Below, in pieces: positions 55,847 through 64,000 of a DNA stretch of 64,000 nt. The DNA is taken from the NCBI GenBank assembly GCA_027032075.1, contig JALVOC010000089.1, positions 124,001-188,000 on the forward strand, given 5' to 3'. A model generated the notes under the pieces. The model was not told the origin of the DNA. It worked only from the letters and a program-made list of their open reading frames with translations, and did no database searches. This DNA is from Chromatiales bacterium. GTDB lineage: Bacteria > Pseudomonadota > Gammaproteobacteria > UBA6429 > Thiohalophilaceae. How positions within the stretch are numbered: position 1 is the first letter of the stretch; every line of letters begins with the position of its first letter. The position numbers and the translations under genes were made by a program.

Positions 55847-58800
55847 ATGCCAAAACGAACAGACATTCAAAGCATCCTGATCATTGGCGCCGGCCCGATC
55901 GTAATCGGTCAGGCCTGCGAATTTGACTACTCGGGCGCCCAGGCCTGCAAGGCGTTGAAGGAAGAGGGTTACCGGGTGATCCTGGTCAACTCCAATCCGG
56001 CCACCATCATGACCGATCCGGAAATGGCGGATGCGACTTACATCGAGCCGATCAACTGGCGGGCGGTGGCGCAGATCATCGAAAAGGAACGCCCGGATGC
56101 GGTGTTGCCCACCATGGGGGGGCAGACGGCGCTCAACTGCGCACTGGATCTGGCACGTGAGGGGATCCTTGAAAAATTTGGCGTGGAAATGATCGGCGCC
56201 ACCCGTGATGCCATCGACAAGGCCGAGGATCGCGATCGCTTCCGCAAGGCGATGACCAGGATTGGTCTGGACATGCCGCGTTCGGCGATTGCGCACAGCA
56301 TGGAAGAAGCATTGCAGGTACAGGCGCAGATTGGTTTTCCCACCATTATCCGCCCTTCGTTCACCATGGGGGGCAGCGGTGGCGGGATTGCCTACAACAA
56401 GGAAGAGTTTATCGATATCTGCAAACGCGGTCTGGATCTGTCACCCACCAACGAACTGCTGATCGAAGAATCCATCCTGGGCTGGAAAGAGTATGAAATG
56501 GAAGTGGTGCGGGATCACAAGGACAATTGCATCATCATCTGCTCCATCGAAAACCTGGATCCCATGGGGATCCATACCGGCGACTCCATCACCGTGGCAC
56601 CGGCGCAAACCCTCACCGACAAGGAATACCAGATCATGCGTGACGCCTCGCTGGCGGTGCTGCGCGAAATCGGTGTCGATACTGGCGGTTCCAACGTGCA
56701 GTTTGCCATCAATCCCGACAACGGCAGGATGATTATCATCGAGATGAATCCGCGCGTCTCGCGTTCTTCCGCGCTGGCATCCAAGGCAACCGGTTTCCCT
56801 ATTGCCAAGGTGGCGGCCAAGCTGGCAGTCGGATATACCCTGGATGAATTGCAGAACGAGATCACCGGAGGTGCCACCCCGGCCTCTTTTGAACCCAGCA
56901 TCGACTATGTGGTGACAAAAGTACCGCGTTTTACCTTCGAAAAGTTTCCCAAGGCCGATTCCCGCCTGACCACGCAGATGAAATCAGTGGGCGAAGTGAT
57001 GGCCATCGGCCGTACCCAGCAGGAATCCTTGCATAAGGCGTTGCGCGGTTTGGAAATCGGGGTGGATGGTTTTGATGAAATGCTGGACCTCGATGCCGAT
57101 GACGCCAGGGATATCCTTAAACATGAATTGAAGTCCCCCGGTCCGATGCGGCTCTGGTATGTGGCCGATGCGTTTCGCGCCGGCATGTCAATCGACGAGT
57201 TGTTCAAGCTGACTTTTATCGACCGCTGGTTCCTGGTGCAGATCGAAGAGATCGTCAGGCTGGAACAGCGGGTACGCGAACAGGGGCTCTCCGCCCTGGA
57301 CAAAGATTATCTCTATTTCCTCAAGCGCAAGGGTTTTTCCGATCGGCGCCTGGCAAAATTACTGGGCGTAACGGAACATACCCTGCGCCGCCACCGGCAT
57401 GAACTCGGTGTGCGGCCGGTTTACAAACGGGTGGATACCTGTGCCGCCGAGTTTGCCACCAATACCGCCTACATGTATTCCACCTATGAAGAAGAGTGCG
57501 AGGCGGCACCGACCGCCAATGAAAAAATCATGGTGCTGGGTGGCGGACCCAATCGTATCGGTCAGGGGATCGAGTTCGATTACTGTTGTGTGCATGCCGC
57601 CTTTGCCATGCGTGAAGACGGTTACGAAACCATCATGGTCAATTGCAATCCGGAAACCGTTTCCACCGATTACGACACCTCGGATCGACTCTACTTCGAG
57701 CCTTTGACGCTGGAAGACGTGCTGGAACTGATTGAAGTGGAAAAGCCGAAGGGCGTGATCGTTCAGTACGGGGGGCAGACGCCGCTCAAGCTGGCCCGTG
57801 ATCTCGAGGCGGCGGGCGCACCGATTATCGGCACCAGTCCCGATTCCATCGATCTGGCAGAGGATCGGGAACGTTTCCAGCAGATGGTACAGGAACTCGA
57901 CTTGTTACAACCACCCAACCGTACCGCCCGTGCTGCGGATGAAGCGGTCAGACTGGCGGAGGAGATCGGCTATCCGCTGGTGGTGCGGCCTTCCTATGTT
58001 CTGGGAGGGCGGGCGATGGAAATCGTCTACAACGAGAACGAACTGCGCCGCTACATGACAGAGGCGGTGCAGGTTTCCAATGATTCTCCCGTGTTGCTGG
58101 ATCGTTTTCTGGATGAGGCGGTGGAGGTTGACGTGGATGCAGTTTGTGACGGAAAGGAAGTGATCATCGGCGGCATCATGCAGCATATTGAGCAGGCAGG
58201 CGTGCATTCGGGGGATTCCGCCTGTTCACTTCCACCCTACAATCTGTCGAAAACGCTTCAGGATGAGATGCGCGATCAGGTCAGCAGGATGGCGAAGGGA
58301 TTGAATGTGATTGGTCTGATGAACATCCAGTTTGCCATTCAGGGTGATACGGTCTATGTGCTGGAAGTGAACCCACGGGCTTCGCGCACCGTTCCGTTTG
58401 TCTCCAAGGCAACCGGTCAGCCGCTGGCCAAGATTGCGGCCCGCTGCATGGCGGGACGCACATTGCAGGAACAAAATGTCAGACGGGAAGTCATACCGGA
58501 ATATTATTCTGTAAAAGAAGCGGTGTTTCCCTTTAACAAATTCCCCGGCGTGGATCCCCTGCTGGGGCCGGAAATGAAATCCACCGGCGAGGTCATGGGG
58601 GTGGGGCGCAGTTTCGGGGAGGCCTATGCCAAATCGCAGCTGGCGGCGGGTGTCACCCTGCCGCGCGATGGCTGGGCGTTTTTAAGTGTTCGCGATACCG
58701 ACAAAGTTGGTATTATCGAGGTTGCACGCCGGTTGCTGGCACTGGGTTTCAAACTGGTGGCAACCCACGGAACTGCGGATGTACTGGAACGGGCGGATTT

Positions 58801-59068
58801 GCCCGTCAAAAGAGTGAACAAGGTCACCGAAGGGCGGCCGCATATTGTGGATATGATCAAGAACGAGGAAATCAGTCTGATCGTGAATACGACAGAAGGC
58901 AGTCAGGCAATTGCCGATTCGGCAACGATCCGCAGTAATGCCTTGCAGCATAAAGTGACCTATACGACGACACTGGCTGGTGGTTTGGCCTTGTGCACCG
59001 CATTGAAGGAGACAAACCTGACTGCGGTAAACCGTTTACAGGATTTGCATCAGGAGGTATCAGCATGA
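55847..59068 (+). CDS. carB: CarB, carbamoyl-phosphate synthase large subunit
   Basis: A 1,073-residue synthetase with the duplicated ATP-grasp halves. The first half starts [20 protein letters not shown] and has [15 protein letters not shown]. The second starts [19 protein letters not shown] and has [16 protein letters not shown]. The allosteric MGS-like domain is at the C-terminus (about 935-1073). Length matches the family. It lies 36 nt after carA, and its TGA overlaps the greA ATG. Confidence 0.98.
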   Translation: MPKRTDIQSILIIGAGPIVIGQACEFDYSGAQACKALKEEGYRVILVNSNPATIMTDPEMADATYIEPINWRAVAQIIEKERPDAVLPTMGGQTALNCALDLAREGILEKFGVEMIGATRDAIDKAEDRDRFRKAMTRIGLDMPRSAIAHSMEEALQVQAQIGFPTIIRPSFTMGGSGGGIAYNKEEFIDICKRGLDLSPTNELLIEESILGWKEYEMEVVRDHKDNCIIICSIENLDPMGIHTGDSITVAPAQTLTDKEYQIMRDASLAVLREIGVDTGGSNVQFAINPDNGRMIIIEMNPRVSRSSALASKATGFPIAKVAAKLAVGYTLDELQNEITGGATPASFEPSIDYVVTKVPRFTFEKFPKADSRLTTQMKSVGEVMAIGRTQQESLHKALRGLEIGVDGFDEMLDLDADDARDILKHELKSPGPMRLWYVADAFRAGMSIDELFKLTFIDRWFLVQIEEIVRLEQRVREQGLSALDKDYLYFLKRKGFSDRRLAKLLGVTEHTLRRHRHELGVRPVYKRVDTCAAEFATNTAYMYSTYEEECEAAPTANEKIMVLGGGPNRIGQGIEFDYCCVHAAFAMREDGYETIMVNCNPETVSTDYDTSDRLYFEPLTLEDVLELIEVEKPKGVIVQYGGQTPLKLARDLEAAGAPIIGTSPDSIDLAEDRERFQQMVQELDLLQPPNRTARAADEAVRLAEEIGYPLVVRPSYVLGGRAMEIVYNENELRRYMTEAVQVSNDSPVLLDRFLDEAVEVDVDAVCDGKEVIIGGIMQHIEQAGVHSGDSACSLPPYNLSKTLQDEMRDQVSRMAKGLNVIGLMNIQFAIQGDTVYVLEVNPRASRTVPFVSKATGQPLAKIAARCMAGRTLQEQNVRREVIPEYYSVKEAVFPFNKFPGVDPLLGPEMKSTGEVMGVGRSFGEAYAKSQLAAGVTLPRDGWAFLSVRDTDKVGIIEVARRLLALGFKLVATHGTADVLERADLPVKRVNKVTEGRPHIVDMIKNEEISLIVNTTEGSQAIADSATIRSNALQHKVTYTTTLAGGLALCTALKETNLTAVNRLQDLHQEVSA

Positions 59069-59547
59069 GTCGAGCACCGATGACCGCCAAGGGAGCTGAT
59101 AAACTGCGCGCAGAATTGAAAGAACTTAAAAGTGTGCAGCGCCCCAGGGTGATCCAGGCGATTGCAGAGGCGCGGGAGCACGGCGATCTCAAAGAGAATG
59201 CGGAATACCATGCAGCACGGGAACAGCAGAGCTTCATCGAGGGCCGCATCAAGGAAATCGAAGGGACCATATCCAATGCAGAGATCATCGACGTAGCTTC
59301 ACTGGCGGCGAATGCGGCAGGCAAGGTCGTCTTTGGCGCCACCATTGAACTTTATGACATCGAAGCGGATAAGGAAGTCACCTACCAGATCGTCGGCGAA
59401 CTGGAGGCCGACATCAAACAAAACCTGATCTCCATCACCTCACCGATTGCGCGCGCCCTCATTGGCAAAGCAGAAGGTGATGTGGTCGATGTGCAGGCCC
59501 CCGGCGGGGTGCGGGAATACGAAATCGTTGCCGTGCGCTACGAATAA
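59065..59547 (+). CDS. greA: GreA, transcript cleavage factor
   Basis: A 160-residue GreA. The N-terminal coiled coil has the acidic tip residues ([20 protein letters not shown]) that reach the RNA polymerase active site, and the C-terminal FKBP-like domain follows ([20 protein letters not shown]). ATG 59065 overlaps the carB stop (ATGA) and has AGGAGG at 59052-59057. It rescues backtracked polymerase. carB-greA coupling is a common gammaproteobacterial order. Confidence 0.97.
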   Translation: MSRAPMTAKGADKLRAELKELKSVQRPRVIQAIAEAREHGDLKENAEYHAAREQQSFIEGRIKEIEGTISNAEIIDVASLAANAAGKVVFGATIELYDIEADKEVTYQIVGELEADIKQNLISITSPIARALIGKAEGDVVDVQAPGGVREYEIVAVRYE

Positions 59548-59652
59548 CCTTGTTTATACACACCAAGCGTTTCTTCCCCGGACTTTTGTGGTCACGGGTA
59601 TCACTGCGGCAGAGTACGCAACACCCATTTTGATGACAGGAACAGAGGCGTA

Positions 59653-60105
59653 ATGAATTTTCACGTTGGTGAACGGATACTGCTGACCCTCTGGGTTGGT
59701 GGTATGTGGACTGTTGGATATATCGTTGCGCCGACATTGTTCCAAATGCTCGACGATCGCATGCTTGCAGGCAAACTGGCCGGACAGTTGTTTACCGTGA
59801 TCAGTTATATCGGCCTGCTCTGTGGCGGCGTGCTGCTGGCAGGGCAGTTATACCAGGCAAGGGAAAAAGGCTTGCGCCACTGGCGTGTCTGGCTGCTGTT
59901 GCTGATGCTGCTGATCGTGGTGGTGGGCGAGTTTTACCTGCAGCCCCTGATGGCGGAATTGAAGGCAAAAGGGCTGCAGGCTGACGCAGCAGTTGCCCGG
60001 GAATTCGGCAAATTGCACGGGGTGGCGTCTGTTCTGTTTTTGATCAACAGCCTCGCCGGTCTGGCACTGGTTGCCTTCGGTTTGCACCGCAGGCAGACGG
60101 GATAG
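59653..60105 (+). CDS. DUF4149 family inner-membrane protein
   Basis: A 150-residue protein with four predicted membrane helices: about 8-30 (LLTLWVGGMWTVGYIVAPTL), 45-65 (FTVISYIGLLCGGVLLAGQL), 76-95 (WRVWLLLLMLLIVVVGEFYL) and 122-143 (GVASVLFLINSLAGLALVAF). The FGKLHGVAS segment before the last helix is typical of DUF4149. Function is unknown. Its place between greA and yhbY is conserved in related genomes as far as I recall. Confidence 0.88.
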   Translation: MNFHVGERILLTLWVGGMWTVGYIVAPTLFQMLDDRMLAGKLAGQLFTVISYIGLLCGGVLLAGQLYQAREKGLRHWRVWLLLLMLLIVVVGEFYLQPLMAELKAKGLQADAAVAREFGKLHGVASVLFLINSLAGLALVAFGLHRRQTG

Positions 60106-60129
60106 CAGCCTTCAGTGCAGGTTGAATAC

Positions 60130-60187
60130 GTGTGCCGAATACCAGATTCCGGTTTCGCATCAGGGGACAGCGGTATTCGGAACACTC
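60130..60187 (+). repeat. Dispersed repeat copy 4 (overlaps the 3' end of yhbY)
   Basis: Compact form: ends GTGTGCCGAATACC (60130-60143) and GGTATTCGGAACACTC (60172-60187) with AGATTCCGGTTTCGCATCAG between (60144-60163). The word TCA at 60160-60162 inside it is the stop codon of yhbY on the minus strand. Confidence 0.88.
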
Positions 60188-60471
60188 AATTTAATCCGGG
60201 GTGTTTCCGCCGGGCGATAAAAAGCGGCAATGTGGCCAATGCTGAGTACCCAGCCTGCCTCTGTGGCAGTGACGATTCTGTCGATCATCAGTTGGCGTTC
60301 CGCCTTGTCCGCTGCATTGATGCGCACCTTGATGAGTTCATGATGTGCCAGGGCATGGTCAATCTCGGCGATCACGTTTTCGTTCAGACCTGCATTGCCG
60401 ATGATCACCACGGGTTTCAGGTGATGCGCGAGTTTGCGCAGCTGACGGCGTTGGGATTGGGTTAACAACAT
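60160..60471 (-). CDS. yhbY: YhbY, CRS1-YhbY (CRM) RNA-binding protein
   Basis: A 103-residue CRM-domain protein: LTQSQRRQLRKLAHHLKPVV, IIGNAGLNENVIAEIDHALA, HHELIKVRINAADK. The GxxG-type loop (GNAG) contacts RNA. The family associates with the pre-50S ribosome. The conserved part ends at FYRPAETPRIKL; the last residues, SVPNTAVP and the stop, are encoded by the dispersed repeat that begins at 60187 on this strand. The native C-terminus has thus been replaced or extended. Confidence 0.93.
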   Translation of the reverse strand: MLLTQSQRRQLRKLAHHLKPVVIIGNAGLNENVIAEIDHALAHHELIKVRINAADKAERQLMIDRIVTATEAGWVLSIGHIAAFYRPAETPRIKLSVPNTAVP

Positions 60472-60483
60472 AAATTCAGGATA

Positions 60484-60545
60484 TGTAGATACAAGAGAAA
60501 AGATACAAGAGAAAAGAGGAAAGTTTTTTCCCTTTTATCTTGTAT
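60484..60545 (+). repeat. ATACAAGA-type repeat between yhbY and rlmE
   Basis: AGATACAAGAGAAA occurs twice in tandem (60485-60498 and 60500-60513 region), and TTATCTTGTATTT follows at 60535-60547 in inverted sense. It shares the word TCTTTTCTCTTGTATCTTTT (in reverse) with the repeat at 45361-45455. It is purine-rich on this strand and can fold on itself. Confidence 0.7.
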
Positions 60546-60557
60546 TTAAAGTTAACT

Positions 60558-61190
60558 ATGTCACACAAAAAAAGCCGAAGCAAATCCAGTGGCCGTTGGC
60601 TGAAGGAGCATTTTGCGGATGAATATGTCAAACGGGCACAGCAGGAGGGATACCGTTCCCGCGCGGTATACAAATTGCTTGAAATCGATGACAAGGATCA
60701 TCTGTTGAAACCCGGGATGACCGTGGTGGATCTGGGTGCTGCTCCTGGCAGTTGGTCGGAAGTGGTTGCGCAGCGGGTTGGTGCAAAAGGGCGGGTTTTT
60801 GCCCTGGATATTCTGCCGATGGAGAGTGTTCCCGGCGTGACCTTTCTGCAAGGGGATTTTCGTGAACAGGCGGTCTATCAGCAATTGCTTGATATGTTGG
60901 AAGGGCAGCCCGTGGACCTTGTAATTTCGGACATGGCCCCCAATGTTAGTGGTTTAAAGGCCGTGGATCAGCCGCGAGCCATGTATCTTGCCGAGCTTGC
61001 GCTGGAATTGGGGGAAAAAGTCCTTAAACCCGGTGGGGATATGCTCGTCAAGGTCTTCACTGGAGAGGGGCTGGACGCCTTTAAAATGGAATTGCGTAAA
61101 CATTTCAGAAAGATTCAGGTCCGCAAGCCCAAGGCCTCACGGCCACGTTCTTCCGAGATCTACTTACTGGCACGGGGCTTTAATCTATAG
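60558..61190 (+). CDS. rlmE: RlmE (RrmJ/FtsJ), 23S rRNA U2552 2'-O-methyltransferase
   Basis: A 210-residue SAM methyltransferase. Basic N-terminus ([20 protein letters not shown]), SAM motif ([20 protein letters not shown]) and the K-D-K-E tetrad region ([23 protein letters not shown]) are present. It modifies U2552 in the ribosomal A loop. ATG 60558 matches the family start; the in-frame TTG at 60540 lies in the repeat. It precedes ftsH in the conserved rlmE-ftsH pair. Confidence 0.97.
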   Translation: MSHKKSRSKSSGRWLKEHFADEYVKRAQQEGYRSRAVYKLLEIDDKDHLLKPGMTVVDLGAAPGSWSEVVAQRVGAKGRVFALDILPMESVPGVTFLQGDFREQAVYQQLLDMLEGQPVDLVISDMAPNVSGLKAVDQPRAMYLAELALELGEKVLKPGGDMLVKVFTGEGLDAFKMELRKHFRKIQVRKPKASRPRSSEIYLLARGFNL

Positions 61191-61247
61191 TAGTTTTATA
61201 CATGACGATACGGTTCTGCAGGAAAAGCCTGCAATTGAGGTAAGACT

Positions 61248-63167
61248 TTGAACGATTTAGCTAAAAATATTCTTCTTTGGGTGATTGTCGCCATCATTCT
61301 GATGTCGGTATTCAACAACCTGAGCAATACAGGTCAGGAAAACCGCATTGCCTATTCCGACTTTATGCTCAATGTACAGCAGAATCAGGTGCGCGATGTT
61401 GTTATCGCCGGAAGAAATATCACCGGTACGCTGCAAAGCGGAACACGTTTTTCCACCTACAGTCCTGAAACGGACAATTCCGCGATGATTGGCGACCTGA
61501 TGAAACATGGCGTGAAAATCAATGCCAAATCGATGGAGCCTTCGATCTGGAGCCAGATTTTCATTTCCTGGTTCCCCTTCCTGTTGATCATCGGTCTGTG
61601 GATATTCTTCATGCGCCAGATGCAGGGCGGAGGCGGTGGCCGCGGGGCGTTGTCCTTCGGCAAAAGCAAGGCACGCCTGCTGGGTGAGGATCAGATCAAG
61701 ATTACCTTCAATGACGTTGCCGGGGTGGATGAAGCCAAGGAAGAAGTTTCTGAACTGGTTGAATTCCTGCGCGATCCGGGCAAGTTCCAGAAGCTCGGGG
61801 GCAAAATCCCGCGTGGCGTCTTGATGGTGGGTGCGCCCGGTACCGGTAAAACCCTCCTGGCCAAGGCGATTGCCGGCGAAGCCAAAGTGCCGTTTTTTAC
61901 CATTTCCGGTTCCGATTTTGTGGAAATGTTTGTCGGTGTCGGTGCCTCGCGTGTGCGTGACATGTTTGATCAGGCAAAGAAGCATGCCCCCTGCATCATT
62001 TTCATCGATGAAATCGATGCGGTGGGTCGCCACCGTGGTGCCGGCCTGGGTGGCGGGCATGATGAACGGGAGCAGACCCTCAACCAGTTGCTGGTGGAAA
62101 TGGACGGTTTCGAGGGGAATGAAGGGGTGATCGTGATTGCAGCCACCAACCGTCCGGATGTACTGGACCCGGCATTATTGCGGCCGGGCCGTTTCGATCG
62201 CCAGGTAGTGGTGCCTTTGCCGGATATGCGCGGGCGCGAACAGATACTCAAGGTGCACATGCGCAAGGTGCCCATCGCCGACGATGTCGATCCCAGGATC
62301 ATTGCCCGTGGCACCCCCGGCTTTTCCGGTGCGGACTTGGCCAATCTGGTGAACGAGGCCGCATTGTTTGCTGCGCGTGCCAATCGCCGCCTGGTGGGCA
62401 TGGAAGAGTTCGACAAGGCCAAGGACAAGATCATGATGGGCGCAGAGCGCAAGTCAATGGTAATGAGCGAGGAGGAGAAGAAACTCACCGCATACCATGA
62501 GGCCGGTCATGCCATTGTCGGCTTGAATGTGCCCTCGCACGATCCGGTGTACAAGGTGACCATTATTCCGCGCGGGCGGGCATTGGGTGTCACCATGTTC
62601 CTGCCGGAAGAAGACCGCTACAGTCTGAGCAAGGAGCGTCTGGAAAGCCAGATTGCCAGCCTGTTTGGCGGCCGTATTGCCGAAGAGCTGATTTTCGGTC
62701 CCGAACATGTGACCACCGGAGCGTCCAATGATATACAACGGACGACGGAAATTGCCCGTAACATGGTGACCAAGTGGGGCTTGTCGGAAAAAATGGGGCC
62801 ATTGACCTACAGTGAAGATGAAGGCGAGGTCTTCCTCGGCCATTCGGTAACGCAACACAAGAATGTCTCGGATGAAACGGCGCATATCATTGACGAGGAG
62901 ATCCGCAGCATTATCGAACGCAATTATCAGCGTGCCGAAAAGATCCTGAAGGACAACATCGACAAGTTGCATAAGATGGCCGAGGCCTTGATCAAATATG
63001 AAACCATCGACAAGGAACAGATCGATGCCATTATGGCGGGGCGTGAACCAAGTCCGCCACCCGAGTGGGATGATCAAGAGCCACCAACCGGTAAGACATC
63101 CACTGACAAAGTCAAAAAGGACGGCAAAGAGGGTGGTAAAATCGGTGGCCCGGCCGGTGAACATTAA
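61248..63167 (+). CDS. ftsH: FtsH, membrane AAA+ metalloprotease
   Basis: A 639-residue protease. The start is TTG 61248 with GAGG at 61237-61240; the product begins [11 protein letters not shown]. Two membrane helices (about 7-23 and 102-122) flank a periplasmic domain. The AAA+ module has Walker A GAPGTGKT (near 195), Walker [13 protein letters not shown] and the SRH ([20 protein letters not shown]). The zinc motif HEAGH is near residue 417. It degrades regulators and misfolded membrane proteins. A strong terminator follows. Confidence 0.98.
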   Translation: MNDLAKNILLWVIVAIILMSVFNNLSNTGQENRIAYSDFMLNVQQNQVRDVVIAGRNITGTLQSGTRFSTYSPETDNSAMIGDLMKHGVKINAKSMEPSIWSQIFISWFPFLLIIGLWIFFMRQMQGGGGGRGALSFGKSKARLLGEDQIKITFNDVAGVDEAKEEVSELVEFLRDPGKFQKLGGKIPRGVLMVGAPGTGKTLLAKAIAGEAKVPFFTISGSDFVEMFVGVGASRVRDMFDQAKKHAPCIIFIDEIDAVGRHRGAGLGGGHDEREQTLNQLLVEMDGFEGNEGVIVIAATNRPDVLDPALLRPGRFDRQVVVPLPDMRGREQILKVHMRKVPIADDVDPRIIARGTPGFSGADLANLVNEAALFAARANRRLVGMEEFDKAKDKIMMGAERKSMVMSEEEKKLTAYHEAGHAIVGLNVPSHDPVYKVTIIPRGRALGVTMFLPEEDRYSLSKERLESQIASLFGGRIAEELIFGPEHVTTGASNDIQRTTEIARNMVTKWGLSEKMGPLTYSEDEGEVFLGHSVTQHKNVSDETAHIIDEEIRSIIERNYQRAEKILKDNIDKLHKMAEALIKYETIDKEQIDAIMAGREPSPPPEWDDQEPPTGKTSTDKVKKDGKEGGKIGGPAGEH

Positions 63168-63230
63168 CAAACCCGGTGATAAAAACCGGCTTGTGTGATG
63201 ATGTTGCGCTGGCAGGACGTAAAATGAAAG

Positions 63231-63264
63231 ACGGCGGACACCAGTAGGTGTCCGCCGTTTTTGT
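63231..63264 (+). terminator. Rho-independent terminator after ftsH
   Basis: ACGGCGGACACC (63231-63242) pairs perfectly with GGTGTCCGCCGT (63247-63258) around AGTA, then TTTTGTT. It separates ftsH from folP, so folP needs read-through or its own promoter in the 30 nt that remain. Confidence 0.95.
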
Positions 63265-63287
63265 TATCAGTTGATACGCCAAGAACC

Positions 63288-64000
63288 ATGAAGCTTCCCT
63301 GTGGAAACCGCACCCTGGATTTGTCACAACCCGTGGTGATGGGTATTCTGAATGTGACCCCAGACTCCTTTTCTGACGGTGGCCGTTTCAGGCAAAAAGA
63401 TACGGCGCTCGAACACGTGCGGCAGATGCTCAACGAGGGGGCCGATATTATCGATGTCGGTGGTGAATCCACCCGTCCGGGGGCAGAGGCGGTGAGCGTG
63501 GCGGAAGAACTGGATCGTGTTATCCCGATCATCGAAGCTGTCCGTGCCGAAAGCGATGTGCCCCTCTCGGTTGACACCAGCAAGGCGGAAGTCATGGTCG
63601 AGGCGGTAAAAGCGGGTGCCAACCTTATCAATGATGTGCGGGCCTTGCGCGGCAAGGGAGCGCTGCAGGCCGCGGTGGAACTGAAGGTACCGGTATGCCT
63701 GATGCACATGCAGGGGGAGCCACGTGTGATGCAGCAGGCGCCCGCCTATGAGGATGTGGTGGCCGAGGTGTTGGAATTTTTACGCGCCCGCAGCCAGGCT
63801 TGTATCGAAGCCGGGATTGCGGAACAGCACATCGTTCTCGATCCTGGTTTTGGCTTTGGCAAATCCTTGCAGCATAATCTTCGTCTCTTTCAGCAACTGG
63901 AACAGTTCGTCGCTTTGGGGTTTCCTGTTCTCGTCGGCGTTTCACGCAAATCGATGATCGGGACACTGCTGGATATCCCGCTCGAGGAACGGCTGGCTGC
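63288..64000 (+). CDS. folP: FolP, dihydropteroate synthase (3'-truncated by window end)
   Basis: 237 codons are visible and the frame runs off the edge. It begins MKLPCGNRTLDLSQPVVMGI and has the DHPS signatures LNVTPDSFSDGG, DIIDVGGESTRPGA, NDVRAL, CLMHMQGEPRVMQ and the DPGFGFGK loop, then LVGVSRKSMIG. It condenses a pterin diphosphate with p-aminobenzoate in folate synthesis and is the sulfonamide target. ftsH-folP is the conserved order. Confidence 0.95.
   Translation, partial: MKLPCGNRTLDLSQPVVMGILNVTPDSFSDGGRFRQKDTALEHVRQMLNEGADIIDVGGESTRPGAEAVSVAEELDRVIPIIEAVRAESDVPLSVDTSKAEVMVEAVKAGANLINDVRALRGKGALQAAVELKVPVCLMHMQGEPRVMQQAPAYEDVVAEVLEFLRARSQACIEAGIAEQHIVLDPGFGFGKSLQHNLRLFQQLEQFVALGFPVLVGVSRKSMIGTLLDIPLEERLA

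Overview
The window is a chromosomal segment of a motile, early-branching gammaproteobacterium. FleQ/FleSR-type polar flagellar control, HrcA/CIRCE heat-shock control, the divergent fur-bamE pair, and the backbone recN-nadK-hrcA-grpE-dnaK-dnaJ-dapB ... carAB-greA-yhbY-rlmE-ftsH-folP all point that way. I cannot name a genus from the sequence alone.

Region 1 (1-12.3 kb) is a flagellar cluster. It holds the tail of fliT, a PilZ-like gene, the master regulator fleQ, the two-component pair fleS-fleR, and the basal-body/export operon fliEFGHIJ followed by fliK. Two clear sigma-54 -24/-12 promoters lie before fleS and before fliK, as expected for a FleQ/FleR cascade. After fliK the usual fliLMNOPQR-flhB set is absent.

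Region 2 (12.9-24.9 kb) is a chemotaxis cluster: cheY, cheA, cheW, two receptors (a NIT-domain receptor ending in EWEEF and a PAS/Aer-like receptor), a ParA-family ATPase, a STAS-domain protein, cheR, cheD, cheB and the flagellar sigma factor fliA. No cheZ is seen. 

Region 3 (25-33.1 kb) holds accessory genes: an uncharacterised multi-pass membrane protein paired with a VWA-like lipoprotein, a DUF1249 protein, a SPOR-domain protein, a 34-residue single-TM peptide gene, tmRNA (ssrA, minus strand), a diguanylate cyclase and an HDOD protein. Non-coding stretches carry palindromic or MITE-like repeats.

Region 4 (33.2-46.3 kb) is housekeeping: smpB, a sodium symporter, ratA, rnfH, bamE/fur (divergent), nadK-recN (minus), the CIRCE-controlled hrcA-grpE-dnaK group, dnaJ and dapB.

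Region 5 (46.5-54.3 kb) is a sensory island between dapB and carA. It encodes a short receptor with a CheZ-like DxxxQ motif, a STAS anti-sigma antagonist, a REC-PP2C-HATPase switch protein (HsbA/HsbR-like), a PhnD-like periplasmic binding protein and a 1,147-residue hybrid kinase with two REC domains and an Hpt. Together these could form one ligand-to-partner-switch pathway.

Region 6 (54.6-64 kb) is housekeeping again: carA (TTG start), carB, greA, a DUF4149 membrane protein, yhbY (minus), rlmE, ftsH (TTG start) and the 5' part of folP.

The least expected content is in the intergenic DNA. A dispersed repeat family with ends GTGTTCCGAATACC occurs at four loci, and one copy supplies the C-terminus of YhbY. 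Two hairpin-rich elements have 29-nt inverted arms that are nearly perfect within each copy but unrelated between copies. There is also a 232-bp element with terminal inverted repeats and flanking direct repeats, and a TTGTATCTT-rich repeat before dapB and rlmE.
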